Shown: piece after piece, positions 17,626-26,226 of the stretch
How the letters are laid out: each line of letters starts with the position of its first letter
Position numbering within the stretch: position 1 is the stretch's first letter
Assembly: GCA_963766195.1 (NCBI GenBank)
Contig: CAVXYY010000001.1
Span: 62,001 to 126,000 of the forward strand
Length of the DNA stretch: 64,000 nucleotides
Reading direction: 5' to 3'
From: JAHEFT01 sp963766195
Lineage (GTDB): Bacteria > Pseudomonadota > Gammaproteobacteria > Xanthomonadales > SZUA-36
Notes under the pieces: generated by a model
Told to the model about the DNA's origin: nothing
The model's database searches: none
What the model saw: the letters and a program-made list of their open reading frames with translations, nothing else
Program-made: the position numbers and the translations under genes

Positions 17626-17655
17626 TTGGCCGCTTCCATGCTAGCCGCGTATTAT
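17626..17655 (+). promoter_or_regulatory. Candidate ponA promoter
   Basis: TTGGCC (17626-17631), an 18-base spacer, and TATTAT (17650-17655) lie in the 256-base divergent region between pilM and ponA. The same region carries a long T run (17562-17573). The match is moderate. Confidence 0.35.
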
Positions 17656-17722
17656 CGTAATCTTGATTGATGTCCTTTTAACCAGATCCGACTTCCGGAA
17701 AATACCATAGCGGGAACCACTT

Positions 17723-20218
17723 GTGAAGAAACTGTTTCGAAGGTCGATGATATTTCTCCTGGTTTCTGCACTTCTGGGTGTTGCGGTCGTCGGGGTTACT
17801 TACCTGGTGCTTGAACCGGACCTGCCCGACGTGGAGACTCTGCGCGATGTGCAACTCCAGGTTCCGCTCAGGGTTTTCAGTTCAGATGGCAAACTGATCG
17901 GCGTCTTCGGCGAGAAGCGCCGCATCCCGGTGACGGTCCAGGAAATGCCCGATTTTCTCAAACAGGCTTTCATCGCCGGCGAAGACGCCCGGTTTTACGA
18001 ACATCCCGGGATCGATTACCAGGGCATCATCAGGGCGTTATTTTCACTTTTGACCACCGGCGAAAAATCCATTGGCGGAAGCACGATAACGCAGCAATTG
18101 GCCAGGAATTTCTTCCTGACTTCTGAAAAAACCTGGACCCGCAAGATCAAGGAGGCCTTTCTTGCCTTGAAAATTGAGCGGCAACTCGGCAAGGACGAAA
18201 TTCTCGAGCTTTATCTCAACAAGATTTTCCTGGGATATCGCGCGTACGGCGTGGGCGCCGCCGCAGAAGTGTACTACGGCAAATCAACCGGACAACTGTC
18301 ACTGGCCCAATGCGCGATGATCGCAGCACTTCCGAAAGCCCCTTCCCGGATCAACCCGATCACTTCACCGGAAAGGGCTCTTGAGCGACGCAACTACGTG
18401 TTGAACCGGATGCTTGAATTGGGCTATATCGATGAACTCCAATACAATGCCGCGCTGGCCGAACCGGACCGGGCCTTTTATCACGGAGCTATTGCAGAAA
18501 TATCCGCGCCTTACGTGGCGGAGATGGTCAGGGTACAGGCGCTTGAAATCCTCGGCTCTGCGGCATACACGGGCGGCTTCATCGTAACCACCACCATCGA
18601 CAGCAGGCTCCAGACCGCCGCGAATCTCGCCATCTCCAACGGCCTGGAAGAATACGATCAGCGGCATGGGTTTCGAGGCCCGGAAGCTCATGTTGATTTA
18701 CCGGAAAACGCGACCACTGCCGACTGGGCGGAAATTCTTCTGCCCCACCGGCCCATTTCCGGACTGGAGCCAGGCCTGGTCATTGAATCCGGCGGCGAGA
18801 TTGCCCTGGTGTATTTGCGTAATGGCCAGACAGAAGCGCTGTCGCTGGAAGACATGAAATGGGCGGCGCCGTTCATCAGCCGCGACCGCAAAGGCAAGGA
18901 GCCTAAAACGACAGAAGATATCATGGTTCCGGGAGATATCATCCGGGCCAGGTTGCACAACGACGGCCGATGGAAGCTCGGGCAACTTCCTGAAGTGGAA
19001 TCCGCTCTTGTTTCCCTCGACCCGCGCAGCGGTGACATCAAGGCCCTGGTTGGCGGCTACGATTTCGCACGCAGCAAGTTCAACCGGGTCACACAAAGCC
19101 GCAGGCAGCCGGGCTCCAGTTTCAAACCATTCATTTATTCCGCCGCCCTGGAAAAAGGCTTTACGGTGGCCAGCCTGGTCAACGATGCGCCGATTGTGTT
19201 CGATGACCCGGAATTGGAACGAACCTGGAAGCCACAGAATTTCAGCGAAAAATTTTACGGCCCTACCCGGTTACGCGAAGCAATGGTCAATTCCCGCAAC
19301 CTGGTATCCATCCGTCTCCTTCGTGACATAGGGGTTGAATACGCCAGGGATTATGACGAGCGGTTCGGCTTCACCAGGGACGAACTACCTGCAAACCTTT
19401 CCATGGCGCTGGGTAGCGCTTCATTGACGCCTTTGTCGATGGCCAGGGCCTATGCCGTGTTCGCCAATGGCGGCTACCTGGTCAACCCGCAGTACATTCG
19501 AAGCATCACCGACTCAGCAGGGCGGGTGGTCTACCGTACTCTGCCCTCCACGATTTGCGATGACTGCGAGGCGGCAACGGCTATGCCGGGCCAGGACGAA
19601 CCCGCTGACGACAGAATCAAACCTGAACTCAGGACACTGGAAATCACTTCCGGAACCGAAGAATTAGACGATGCAGCATTCAATTCCGCTTCCACCGTTT
19701 ACATAAATGAGCCTGAAACCAACTACGCGGTTCGGGCCATTTCGCCACAAAATGCCTACCTGGTGCGTTCCATGATGATGGATGTCGTCAGGCGCGGCAC
19801 GGGGGTCAGGGCCATGGAACTGGGGCGCTCGGACCTGGCGGGGAAAACCGGCACGACCAATGAACAAAGGGACGCCTGGTTCTCGGGTTACAACGATGCC
19901 CTCGTGACCTCGGTTTGGGTTGGTTTTGATAACCACGAACCGCTGGGCAAGCGTGAACTGGGGGGGCGCGCAGCCTTACCCGTCTGGATAGAATACATGG
20001 CTGTCGCCCTTGATGGTGTGGAAGACAAACCACCGTTCGTGCCGGATGGTCTGGCCCAGGCCAGGATTGATCCTGAAACCGGGATGCTCGCTACACTTGA
20101 TAATCCGGATGCGATCATGGAAATATTCCAGGCTGGCAGACTACCCCCAATGCAGGAAACCGACCAGGGAGGCGATCAGGATGTCCCACTCGAAGAAGAC
20201 CCCTACGAAAGCTATTGA
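17723..20218 (+). CDS. mrcA: Penicillin-binding protein 1A (bifunctional class A PBP)
   Basis: Peptidoglycan glycosyltransferase and DD-transpeptidase of 831 residues, anchored by one N-terminal helix (MIFLLVSALLGVAVVGVTYLV). The GT51 domain shows AFIAGEDARFYEHPGIDYQG, GGSTITQQLARNFFL and IERQLGKDEILELYLNKIFLG. An OB-like insert typical of PBP1A follows. The transpeptidase has the catalytic SxxK in QPGSSFKPFIYSA, SRN in VNSRNLVS, and KTGTTNEQRDAWF. The start is GTG at 17723 with GGGA upstream. The last 38 bases overlap the start of the next gene. Confidence 0.96.
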   Translation: MKKLFRRSMIFLLVSALLGVAVVGVTYLVLEPDLPDVETLRDVQLQVPLRVFSSDGKLIGVFGEKRRIPVTVQEMPDFLKQAFIAGEDARFYEHPGIDYQGIIRALFSLLTTGEKSIGGSTITQQLARNFFLTSEKTWTRKIKEAFLALKIERQLGKDEILELYLNKIFLGYRAYGVGAAAEVYYGKSTGQLSLAQCAMIAALPKAPSRINPITSPERALERRNYVLNRMLELGYIDELQYNAALAEPDRAFYHGAIAEISAPYVAEMVRVQALEILGSAAYTGGFIVTTTIDSRLQTAANLAISNGLEEYDQRHGFRGPEAHVDLPENATTADWAEILLPHRPISGLEPGLVIESGGEIALVYLRNGQTEALSLEDMKWAAPFISRDRKGKEPKTTEDIMVPGDIIRARLHNDGRWKLGQLPEVESALVSLDPRSGDIKALVGGYDFARSKFNRVTQSRRQPGSSFKPFIYSAALEKGFTVASLVNDAPIVFDDPELERTWKPQNFSEKFYGPTRLREAMVNSRNLVSIRLLRDIGVEYARDYDERFGFTRDELPANLSMALGSASLTPLSMARAYAVFANGGYLVNPQYIRSITDSAGRVVYRTLPSTICDDCEAATAMPGQDEPADDRIKPELRTLEITSGTEELDDAAFNSASTVYINEPETNYAVRAISPQNAYLVRSMMMDVVRRGTGVRAMELGRSDLAGKTGTTNEQRDAWFSGYNDALVTSVWVGFDNHEPLGKRELGGRAALPVWIEYMAVALDGVEDKPPFVPDGLAQARIDPETGMLATLDNPDAIMEIFQAGRLPPMQETDQGGDQDVPLEEDPYESY

Positions 20219-20864
20219 CGGAGGCTTGCCGAGGCACTCCCGGCGGTTTCGGCAAATGAGGCTGGAAGTCGCAGCCGAGGCGGCGCGAATTATCGCCACC
20301 GAGGGGCAGCACAACTACCACGCTGCAAAAAGAAAGGCGGCCGACAGAATCGGTGCCACCGAACGGCTTGCACTTCCCAGCAACAGCGAGGTAGAAGATG
20401 CGCTGCGACGTTACCAGGGCCTGTACGGCGGCTCAGCGCACGTCGAAAACCTGGAACGCCTGCGTGGAATGGCCATGGACGCCATGTACCACCTGCAAGA
20501 TTTTCATCCCAGACTGGTTGGTCCGGTTCTGGACGGTACGGCCAACGAGCACTCCAGGGTCACGTTGCACGTCTTTTCTGATTCCATCGAATCCGTGGTC
20601 CTCCACTTCCTGGAAAACGGTATTCCGTTCAGCCAGGAACAACGCCAAATACGATGGTTTAACGGAGACCACCGGACTTTGCCGCTGATCGTTTTTGAAC
20701 GGCAGGACGCCGTCATTGAATTGATGATTTTCGACCAGGTCCACATGCGGCAGGCGCCACCGAGTCCGATCGATGGAAAACCACAACGCCGGGCGACGTT
20801 AAGCGACGTGGAATGCCTGTTGACAGAAGCCGTGACTCTGATCATCCAGTCCCCCGCCGGATAA
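20181..20864 (+). CDS. Conserved hypothetical protein, nucleotidyltransferase-like
   Basis: 227 residues. I have seen this kind of protein annotated only as hypothetical, or misleadingly as UDP-N-acetylmuramate-alanine ligase; no ligase motif is present. The N-terminal third is basic and helical (RRFRQMRLEVAAEAARIIATEG, then HNYHAAKRKAADRIGA). The middle has the beta pattern VGPVLDGTANEHSRVTLHVF, then PLIVFERQDAVIELMIFD. This resembles a minimal nucleotidyltransferase without a clear DxD metal pair. AGGGAGG lies 8 bases before the ATG at 20181, inside the ponA 3' end; an internal ATG at 20256 is the alternative. Overlap with ponA implies co-translation. Confidence 0.7.
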   Translation: MSHSKKTPTKAIDGGLPRHSRRFRQMRLEVAAEAARIIATEGQHNYHAAKRKAADRIGATERLALPSNSEVEDALRRYQGLYGGSAHVENLERLRGMAMDAMYHLQDFHPRLVGPVLDGTANEHSRVTLHVFSDSIESVVLHFLENGIPFSQEQRQIRWFNGDHRTLPLIVFERQDAVIELMIFDQVHMRQAPPSPIDGKPQRRATLSDVECLLTEAVTLIIQSPAG

Positions 20865-20880
20865 AACCCTCCGCGAGACC

Positions 20881-20932
20881 GCTGGGTGTCTTCGCTGGGT
20901 GTCTTCCCGGCTGGCGTAGCCAGAGGGAAGAC
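20881..20932. repeat. Tandem 13-bp repeat followed by long two-level hairpin
   Basis: GCTGGGTGTCTTC occurs twice in tandem (20881-20893 and 20894-20906). The second copy runs into an inverted repeat GTCTTCCC/GGGAAGAC (20901-20908 and 20925-20932) that encloses CTGGC-GTA-GCCAG. There is no T run on either side, so a terminator is unlikely. It lies in the 132-base gap between converging genes and resembles a REP-type palindrome. Confidence 0.6.
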
Positions 20933-20996
20933 CAGACCATGCCGTCGGGCGCAGGCAAAGAAGCCCTGCCGGAATGCCGTGGCGCTTGAGGGTCCC

Positions 20997-22289
20997 TTAC
21001 TTACGCTGGTGCAGCGCCCTGTAGCTCCTTTCTTTCTCTCCGGCGTAAACCTGGCGGGGACGCCCGATCTTGGTCGGTTCCTCGCATTGCTCCAGCCACT
21101 GTGACACCCAGCCTACGGTCCGGGCTATCGCGAACATGACGGTAAACATGCTGACTGGAATCCCCAGGGCTCTGTAAATGATGCCGGAATAGAAATCGAC
21201 ATTCGGATAGAGTTTTTTCTCGACGAAATAGTCGTCTTCAAGAGCGATACGCTCAAGCTCCATCGCCAGGTCCATCATCGGGTCGTCCTTGCCAAGTTCA
21301 TCCAGCACTTCGTAACAGGCCGCCCGGATGATCGTCGCCCTCGGGTCGTAGTTCTTGTACACGCGGTGGCCAAAACCCATCAGGCGAAACGGATCGGATT
21401 TGTCCTTGGCCCGCGCGACAAATTTCGGAACGTTGGCCTTGGTACCGATCTGCGTGAGCATTTCCAGCACTGCCTCATTGGCGCCGCCGTGCGCGGGTCC
21501 CCACAAGGCTGAAATTCCAGCCGCAACGCAGGCGTAGGGGTTGGCGCCGGTCGAGCCCACGAGTCGCACCGTTGAGGTACTCGCATTCTGTTCATGGTCT
21601 GCGTGCAGGATAAACAGCAAGTCCAGCGCTTTGGCGGCCACTTCACTGACTTCGTAAGGTTCGGACGGCACGGAAAACATCATGTTCAGGAAACGCTCGC
21701 AAAAACGCAGCGAGTTTTGCGGGTACGCCGCCGGCCAACCCATGTGATGCCGGTAACAGGCTGCCGCAATCGTTGGCATTTTCGCGATCATGCGCTTGGC
21801 TGCCAACATGCGGTGTTCCGGATTCTTCATATCCAGGCGGTTGTGATAGAAGGCAGCCAGAGAACCCACCACTCCGGCCATCATCGCCATGGGGTGCGCG
21901 TCGTAATGAAACCCGGAAATGAACAGGTTCAGTTGCTCGTGCACCATGGTGTGGTAAGTCAGTTCGTCCCGAAACTGGTCGAGGCTGCTCTGTGTTGGCA
22001 ACTCGCCATGGAGCAGGAGATAGGCCACTTCGACAAAGGTGCTGCGCTCGGCCAGTTGTTCGATCGGGTAGCCGCGGTAACGAAGGATTCCCTTGTCGCC
22101 GTCAATGAACGTGATTTTGCTGGTACAGGCGGCAGTCGCGCTGAACCCGGGATCATAGGTGAAATAACCCAACTCTGAAGGAACTGACTTGATGTCCAGT
22201 GTTGGCTCACCCTCGGTTCCGACAATGACAGGCAACTCCGTTTGTTTTCCCGTGGATTCGTCTGTTATTACTACCTTCTTATCAACCAT
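20997..22289 (-). CDS. gltA: Citrate synthase
   Basis: Condenses acetyl-CoA and oxaloacetate, the entry step of the TCA cycle. From ATG 22287-22289 (CAGGAGA upstream) the product is 430 residues, the length of the hexameric Gram-negative type. Motifs: TAACTSKITFIDGDKGILRYRGYPIEQL, the catalytic His in LHADHEQNASTSTVRLVGS, ALWGPAHGGANEAVL, MGFGHRVYKNYDPRA with the second His, and the catalytic Asp in LYPNVDFYSGI. A monocistronic gene with an extended -10 promoter upstream. Confidence 0.97.
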   Translation of the reverse strand: MVDKKVVITDESTGKQTELPVIVGTEGEPTLDIKSVPSELGYFTYDPGFSATAACTSKITFIDGDKGILRYRGYPIEQLAERSTFVEVAYLLLHGELPTQSSLDQFRDELTYHTMVHEQLNLFISGFHYDAHPMAMMAGVVGSLAAFYHNRLDMKNPEHRMLAAKRMIAKMPTIAAACYRHHMGWPAAYPQNSLRFCERFLNMMFSVPSEPYEVSEVAAKALDLLFILHADHEQNASTSTVRLVGSTGANPYACVAAGISALWGPAHGGANEAVLEMLTQIGTKANVPKFVARAKDKSDPFRLMGFGHRVYKNYDPRATIIRAACYEVLDELGKDDPMMDLAMELERIALEDDYFVEKKLYPNVDFYSGIIYRALGIPVSMFTVMFAIARTVGWVSQWLEQCEEPTKIGRPRQVYAGEKERSYRALHQRK

Positions 22290-22325
22290 TGGAGTCTCCT
22301 GCAAAAACCCGGAAATCAGTGACCG

Positions 22326-22334
22326 AATATAGCA
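22326..22334 (-). promoter_or_regulatory. Candidate extended -10 promoter of gltA
   Basis: On the minus strand TGC-TATATT (22326-22334) forms an extended -10 element 37 bases before the gltA ATG. Only a poor -35 (TTATCA, 19-base spacing) is visible. Confidence 0.4.
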
Positions 22335-22417
22335 CAGGTAAAAGAAGGCTTGATAACATTAAAGCTGTTAATATTCAGCTCGTTATCGCTAATGATAAAT
22401 GCCTGAAAGCAGGCGAC

Positions 22418-22443
22418 AAAAAACCCCGCTCAAAGCGGGGTTT
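22418..22443 (-). terminator. Rho-independent terminator of rpmE2
   Basis: Stem AAACCCCGC/GCGGGGTTT (22421-22429 and 22435-22443) with a 5-base loop. Six T follow on the minus strand. It lies 20 bases past the rpmE2 stop. Confidence 0.88.
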
Positions 22444-22463
22444 CGAGGGGATTCTGGCGGGAC

Positions 22464-22706
22464 TTACTTTCCGTAGCGTTTCTTGAAACGGTCAACGCGT
22501 CCACCGGAGTCGAGCACTTTGTGCTTTCCGGTGTAAAACGGATGAGAAGCGCTGGTCACTTCAACTTTGACCAACGGGTACTCGTTGCCGTCCTCCCACT
22601 TGATGGTTTCCTTACTCTCAATGGTTGAGCGGGTCAGGATCGCAAAATCTGTAGACATGTCCTGGAACACGACTTCTTTATATTCGGGGTGAATGCCGGC
22701 TTTCAT
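22464..22706 (-). CDS. rpmE2: 50S ribosomal protein L31 type B
   Basis: 80 residues beginning MKAGIHPEYKEVVFQDMSTDF, with SHPFYTGKHKVLDSGGRVDRFKKRYG at the end. It lacks the zinc-binding Cys residues of the type A protein. It is therefore the zinc-independent paralogue, which in many bacteria is induced when zinc is scarce through Zur. No Zur-like palindrome is obvious upstream, so here it may be the only L31 and constitutive. A monocistronic gene with its own terminator. Confidence 0.96.
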   Translation of the reverse strand: MKAGIHPEYKEVVFQDMSTDFAILTRSTIESKETIKWEDGNEYPLVKVEVTSASHPFYTGKHKVLDSGGRVDRFKKRYGK

Positions 22707-22786
22707 GACAATTCCTATTCAATCAGTAAACGCATACGCGAAAGACCCACCAGTTTAAAGAGCTGAGCGCCTGATTGCAATACCCG

Positions 22787-23932
22787 TCACGGCAAAAAGA
22801 TTGCCTGGATTTCGTTGCTGAACCGCCAGCCCAGCTCGGTGGGGGACAGGAGTTCATTCTCATCCTTCAGGAGTCCTTTATCAATGGCAAGCTGAACCCG
22901 GTCAGCCACCTCACTCCAGGCGACGCCGGTTCTCGGCTGAAATTGTTTTTTCGAAACGCCATCGCGCAACCGGAGCTGGTTCAGGAAAAACTCGAAAACA
23001 CGCTCGTCCGGATCAAGCGCGCGGTTTTCCGTGACACTGCTTCCATCCCACACACCCTTCATCCACGCCTTGGGATGCCGCTGCCTGACCCTGCGCATGG
23101 CCGTTTGTTCGGACGGCAAGGTGAGTTTTCCGTGGGCGCCCGCGCCAATCCCGAGGAAATCGCCATAACGCCAGTAATTGAGGTTGTGACGGCATTGAAA
23201 GCCCGGTCGTGACCAGGCCGAAATTTCGTACTGCTCAAACCCCGAGCTTAGCAGTTCCGCCCCGCAAGCCTGCTGCATATCCCAGGCTGCATCCTCGTCC
23301 GGAAGCTCCGGCGGGCTAGAATGGAACGCGGTGTTCGGCTCGATGGTGAGTTGGTAATGCGAAACATGCGCAGGCTCACAGGCCAGTGCCAACCGGACAT
23401 CCTGCACAGCGCCTTCCGGAGTTTGCCCGGGTAGTGCGAACATCAGGTCGATATTGAAATTGGTGATTCCGGAGCCATGGATGGCGGCCACCGCCTGCTC
23501 AACCTCGGCACGCCCATGTATCCGCCCGATCTCATGCAGGCGCTCATCGTCAAAGCTCTGGACGCCCAGGGAGACCCGGTTGACCCCTGCTTCGTGATAG
23601 CCACTGAAACTGTCATGCTCTACGGTTCCGGGATTGGCCTCGAGCGTAACCTCCGCGTCCGGACTTACCTGCAGCAGCGTCCGAAAGCCGGTCAGCAGAG
23701 TCTCGATTTGTTTGGCGCTGAACAGGCTGGGTGTCCCGCCCCCAAAAAAAATACTGTGTACCGGACGCCCCCAGACCAGTGGCAACTCTTCTTCAAGATC
23801 CCTGAGCAAAGCACGCACATATTCATCACCCGGCATATCCTCCCGGACAGCATGCGAGTTGAAATCGCAATAAGGGCATTTGCGGACACACCATGGCAGG
23901 TGCACATAAAGGGAAAGCGGGGGTAACTCCAT
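22787..23932 (-). CDS. hemW: Radical SAM heme chaperone HemW
   Basis: Member of the oxygen-independent coproporphyrinogen oxidase-like family, now assigned as a heme chaperone rather than HemN. The 381-residue protein has the 4Fe-4S motif CxxxCxxC at C15, C19 and C22 (WCVRKCPYCDFN). It also has HSIFFGGGTPSLF, EANPGTVEHD, RVSLGVQSFDDERLHEIGR and the C-terminal HemN domain. Last gene of the tightly packed run rph-rdgB-hemW (gap of 3 bases). Confidence 0.94.
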   Translation of the reverse strand: MELPPLSLYVHLPWCVRKCPYCDFNSHAVREDMPGDEYVRALLRDLEEELPLVWGRPVHSIFFGGGTPSLFSAKQIETLLTGFRTLLQVSPDAEVTLEANPGTVEHDSFSGYHEAGVNRVSLGVQSFDDERLHEIGRIHGRAEVEQAVAAIHGSGITNFNIDLMFALPGQTPEGAVQDVRLALACEPAHVSHYQLTIEPNTAFHSSPPELPDEDAAWDMQQACGAELLSSGFEQYEISAWSRPGFQCRHNLNYWRYGDFLGIGAGAHGKLTLPSEQTAMRRVRQRHPKAWMKGVWDGSSVTENRALDPDERVFEFFLNQLRLRDGVSKKQFQPRTGVAWSEVADRVQLAIDKGLLKDENELLSPTELGWRFSNEIQAIFLP

Positions 23933-23935
23933 GGC

Positions 23936-24535
23936 TCAGAACTCAGCCAACTGCCCTATCAGTGCGGCCAGGGCCTGGCCCCGGTGGCTGATGCGGTTTT
24001 TCATGGAAGCAGGTAATTCTGCGGAAGAGCATTGCTCGCCCGGCACCCAAAATACCGGGTCATAACCGAACCCCCCCTCGCCAGCCGGATTTTCCAGGAT
24101 ACGCCCGTCCCATCGCCCGGTTGCAAGCAGGGGTGCAGGGTCCAGTGCATGACGGACCAGCACCATCGCACAATAGAAATGGGCCTGCCGGGCCGCTTCC
24201 GGGACACCCAGGAGCGCTTGCAGCAGCTTTTGGATGTTGGCCGCGTCGTCTGCATCCTCTCCGGCGAAGCGGGATGAGTAAATTCCCGGTGCGCCATCCA
24301 GGGTGTCGACCACCAGGCCGGAGTCGTCCCCAAGCGCGGGCAAACCGGTGAGTTTTGATGCGTGCCGCGCCTTGATCAGTGCGTTTTCAACAAAACTCAG
24401 CCCGTCCTCGATTGCTTCCGGTATATTCCAGTCACTTTGCCGCCTGACGTTCCAGCCGAGCGGTTCGAGCATGAAATTCAATTCCCTGAGCTTGCCCGGG
24501 TTGCCACTGGCCAGCACTAGTGTGGATAACACCAC
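23936..24535 (-). CDS. rdgB: dITP/XTP pyrophosphatase (RdgB/HAM1)
   Basis: Hydrolyses non-canonical purine triphosphates (dITP, XTP) to monophosphates, keeping them out of DNA. 199 residues with LVLASGNPGKLRELNFML at the N-terminus, LPALGDDSGLVVDTLDGAPGIYSSRF in the middle, and GGFGYDPVFWVPG and ISHRGQALAAL near the end. All substrate-loop motifs are intact. The central gene of rph-rdgB-hemW, one base from rph. Confidence 0.96.
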   Translation of the reverse strand: MVLSTLVLASGNPGKLRELNFMLEPLGWNVRRQSDWNIPEAIEDGLSFVENALIKARHASKLTGLPALGDDSGLVVDTLDGAPGIYSSRFAGEDADDAANIQKLLQALLGVPEAARQAHFYCAMVLVRHALDPAPLLATGRWDGRILENPAGEGGFGYDPVFWVPGEQCSSAELPASMKNRISHRGQALAALIGQLAEF

Positions 24536-24536
24536 T

Positions 24537-25253
24537 TCAGTCTCCGAGCGCCCGGTCCTGATGTTCTATCAACTGGGCGATACCGAGTTCCGCCAGGCCC
24601 AGCATCGCATCCAGCTCATCCCGCCGGAATGCATGACCCTCGGCCGTACCCTGTACTTCAATGAACGCACCGCCATCGTTCATCACGACATTCAGATCCG
24701 TCTCGGCTGAAGAATCTTCCGGGTAGTCGAGGTCCAGCACCGGCGTATCACCCAAAATCCCGACGGAAACGGCTGCTACCTGCCCATGAACCGGGTTCTT
24801 TTTTATCAGGTCGCGGGATATCAGCCACCGGCACGCATCCACCAGCGCGACGTATGCGCCGGTAATCGACGCCGTTCGTGTGCCCCCATCCGCCTGCAGT
24901 ACGTCGCAGTCCAGCGTTATCGTCCGCTCCCCGAGTGCAGCGCGGTCGACCACGGCTCTCAGTGAACGCCCGATCAGGCGCTGAATTTCCAGCGTTCGCC
25001 CGCCTTGCTTACCGCGCGCCGCTTCCCGGTACATCCGGCTTCCCGTCGAACGGGGCAACATGCCGTACTCAGCGGTCACCCATCCCTCGCTCTTTCCGCG
25101 AAGAAATGCCGGAACCCGCTCTTCAACCGAGGCGGTGCACAACACCTGGGTGTGACCACAGCAGATTAAAACCGAACCTTCGGCATGACGCGTATAATTT
25201 CGCTTGATGACAATCTCTCGCAACTCTTCGGGCGCTCTGCCGCTTGGTCTCAT
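24537..25253 (-). CDS. rph: Ribonuclease PH
   Basis: Phosphorolytic 3'-5' exoribonuclease that trims tRNA 3' ends. 238 residues with the opening MRPSGRAPEELREIVI. It also has AEGSVLICCGHTQVLCTASVEERVP, the active-site RTLEIQRLIGRSLRAVVD, and DCDVLQADGGTRTASITGAYVAL. The closing VVMNDGGAFIEVQGTAEGHAF is intact. The full-length C-terminus shows that it is not the frameshifted rph allele of E. coli K-12. First gene of its operon, divergent from yicC as in many Gammaproteobacteria. Confidence 0.96.
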   Translation of the reverse strand: MRPSGRAPEELREIVIKRNYTRHAEGSVLICCGHTQVLCTASVEERVPAFLRGKSEGWVTAEYGMLPRSTGSRMYREAARGKQGGRTLEIQRLIGRSLRAVVDRAALGERTITLDCDVLQADGGTRTASITGAYVALVDACRWLISRDLIKKNPVHGQVAAVSVGILGDTPVLDLDYPEDSSAETDLNVVMNDGGAFIEVQGTAEGHAFRRDELDAMLGLAELGIAQLIEHQDRALGD

Positions 25254-25297
25254 ATTGGATTCCTGGTTTGTTCAAGGTTAAACAGCGTCCATACTCG

Positions 25298-25326
25298 CTG
25301 ACGCGGTGTGCATTTGCCGGTAATAT
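25298..25326 (+). promoter_or_regulatory. Candidate yicC promoter
   Basis: CTGACG (25298-25303), a 17-base spacer and TAATAT (25321-25326) lie 30 bases before the yicC ATG, in the divergent rph/yicC gap. Confidence 0.45.
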
Positions 25327-25356
25327 TGTGCCAATCAATTCAAAGGGCAACAATTC

Positions 25357-26226
25357 ATGATCCGCAGTATGACAGGATTCGCTGGCGCCGAGCGTCAATA
25401 CCCTTTTGGACGCCTGACCTGGGAACTCCGTTCAGTCAATCATCGTTACCTTGAAATCGGGTTCCGCGTTCCGGAGGAGTTCCGGGTGCTTGAACCTGAG
25501 ATCAGGCAAACCCTGGGTGAGTACCTGAGCCGCGGCAAGGTTGACGCGACCCTCAAATTTGTCCCCGCCGCCGGCATCGCGAGCTCAAGCCTGGAACTGA
25601 ACCGCGAACTGGTCTCGAGGTTGCTGGCGTTGCATGCAGAAATGCAGGCTATAAGCGGGTTTAACCAGGACGCCGACCTGCGATCCTTCATGCGCTGGCC
25701 GGGAGTAATCGAAGAACGGGCGCCGGACCCCCAGCCTTTACACGAGGCGGCCCTGGAGTTGCTGGCCGAGGCCGCAGCCGGCTTACAGGCAGCCCGCGGC
25801 CGGGAGGGTGAGCAAATGGATGTCGCAATCCGGGAGCGGCTGATTACCATCGAGGAACGTGTCTGCGAGGTAAGAAGCTGGTTACCGGAAATCCGGGAAG
25901 GCCTGCGGCAAAAACTGCTCGGGCGCATCGCTGACCTGCCACAGCCGCTTGAACCCGGCCGGCTGGAGCAGGAAGTGGCTTTTCTGTGTCAAAAGATCGA
26001 CGTTGACGAGGAGCTGGACCGGCTAGATGCACATGTCAAAGAAGCCCGCCTGATACTTGAACGTGACGATCCCGTCGGGCGCAGGCTGGATTTCCTGATG
26101 CAGGAATTCAACCGGGAATCCAACACGCTCAGTTCAAAGTCGGTGGACCAGCGAACCACCCAGGTGGCGGTAGACCTGAAAGTTGCCATCGAACAGATGC
26201 GGGAACAGGTACAGAATATTGAATGA
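25357..26226 (+). CDS. yicC: YicC family endoribonuclease
   Basis: 289 residues. The N-terminal YicC domain opens MIRSMTGFAGAERQYPFGRLTWELRSVNHRYLE. The C-terminal DUF1732 domain ends DFLMQEFNRESNTLSSKS with the terminal KVAIEQMREQVQNIE. E. coli YicC has been described as an RNase involved in sRNA (RyhB) turnover; activity here is by family. The stop overlaps the start region of gmk, so the two are translationally coupled. AAGGGC precedes the ATG. Confidence 0.94.
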   Translation: MIRSMTGFAGAERQYPFGRLTWELRSVNHRYLEIGFRVPEEFRVLEPEIRQTLGEYLSRGKVDATLKFVPAAGIASSSLELNRELVSRLLALHAEMQAISGFNQDADLRSFMRWPGVIEERAPDPQPLHEAALELLAEAAAGLQAARGREGEQMDVAIRERLITIEERVCEVRSWLPEIREGLRQKLLGRIADLPQPLEPGRLEQEVAFLCQKIDVDEELDRLDAHVKEARLILERDDPVGRRLDFLMQEFNRESNTLSSKSVDQRTTQVAVDLKVAIEQMREQVQNIE

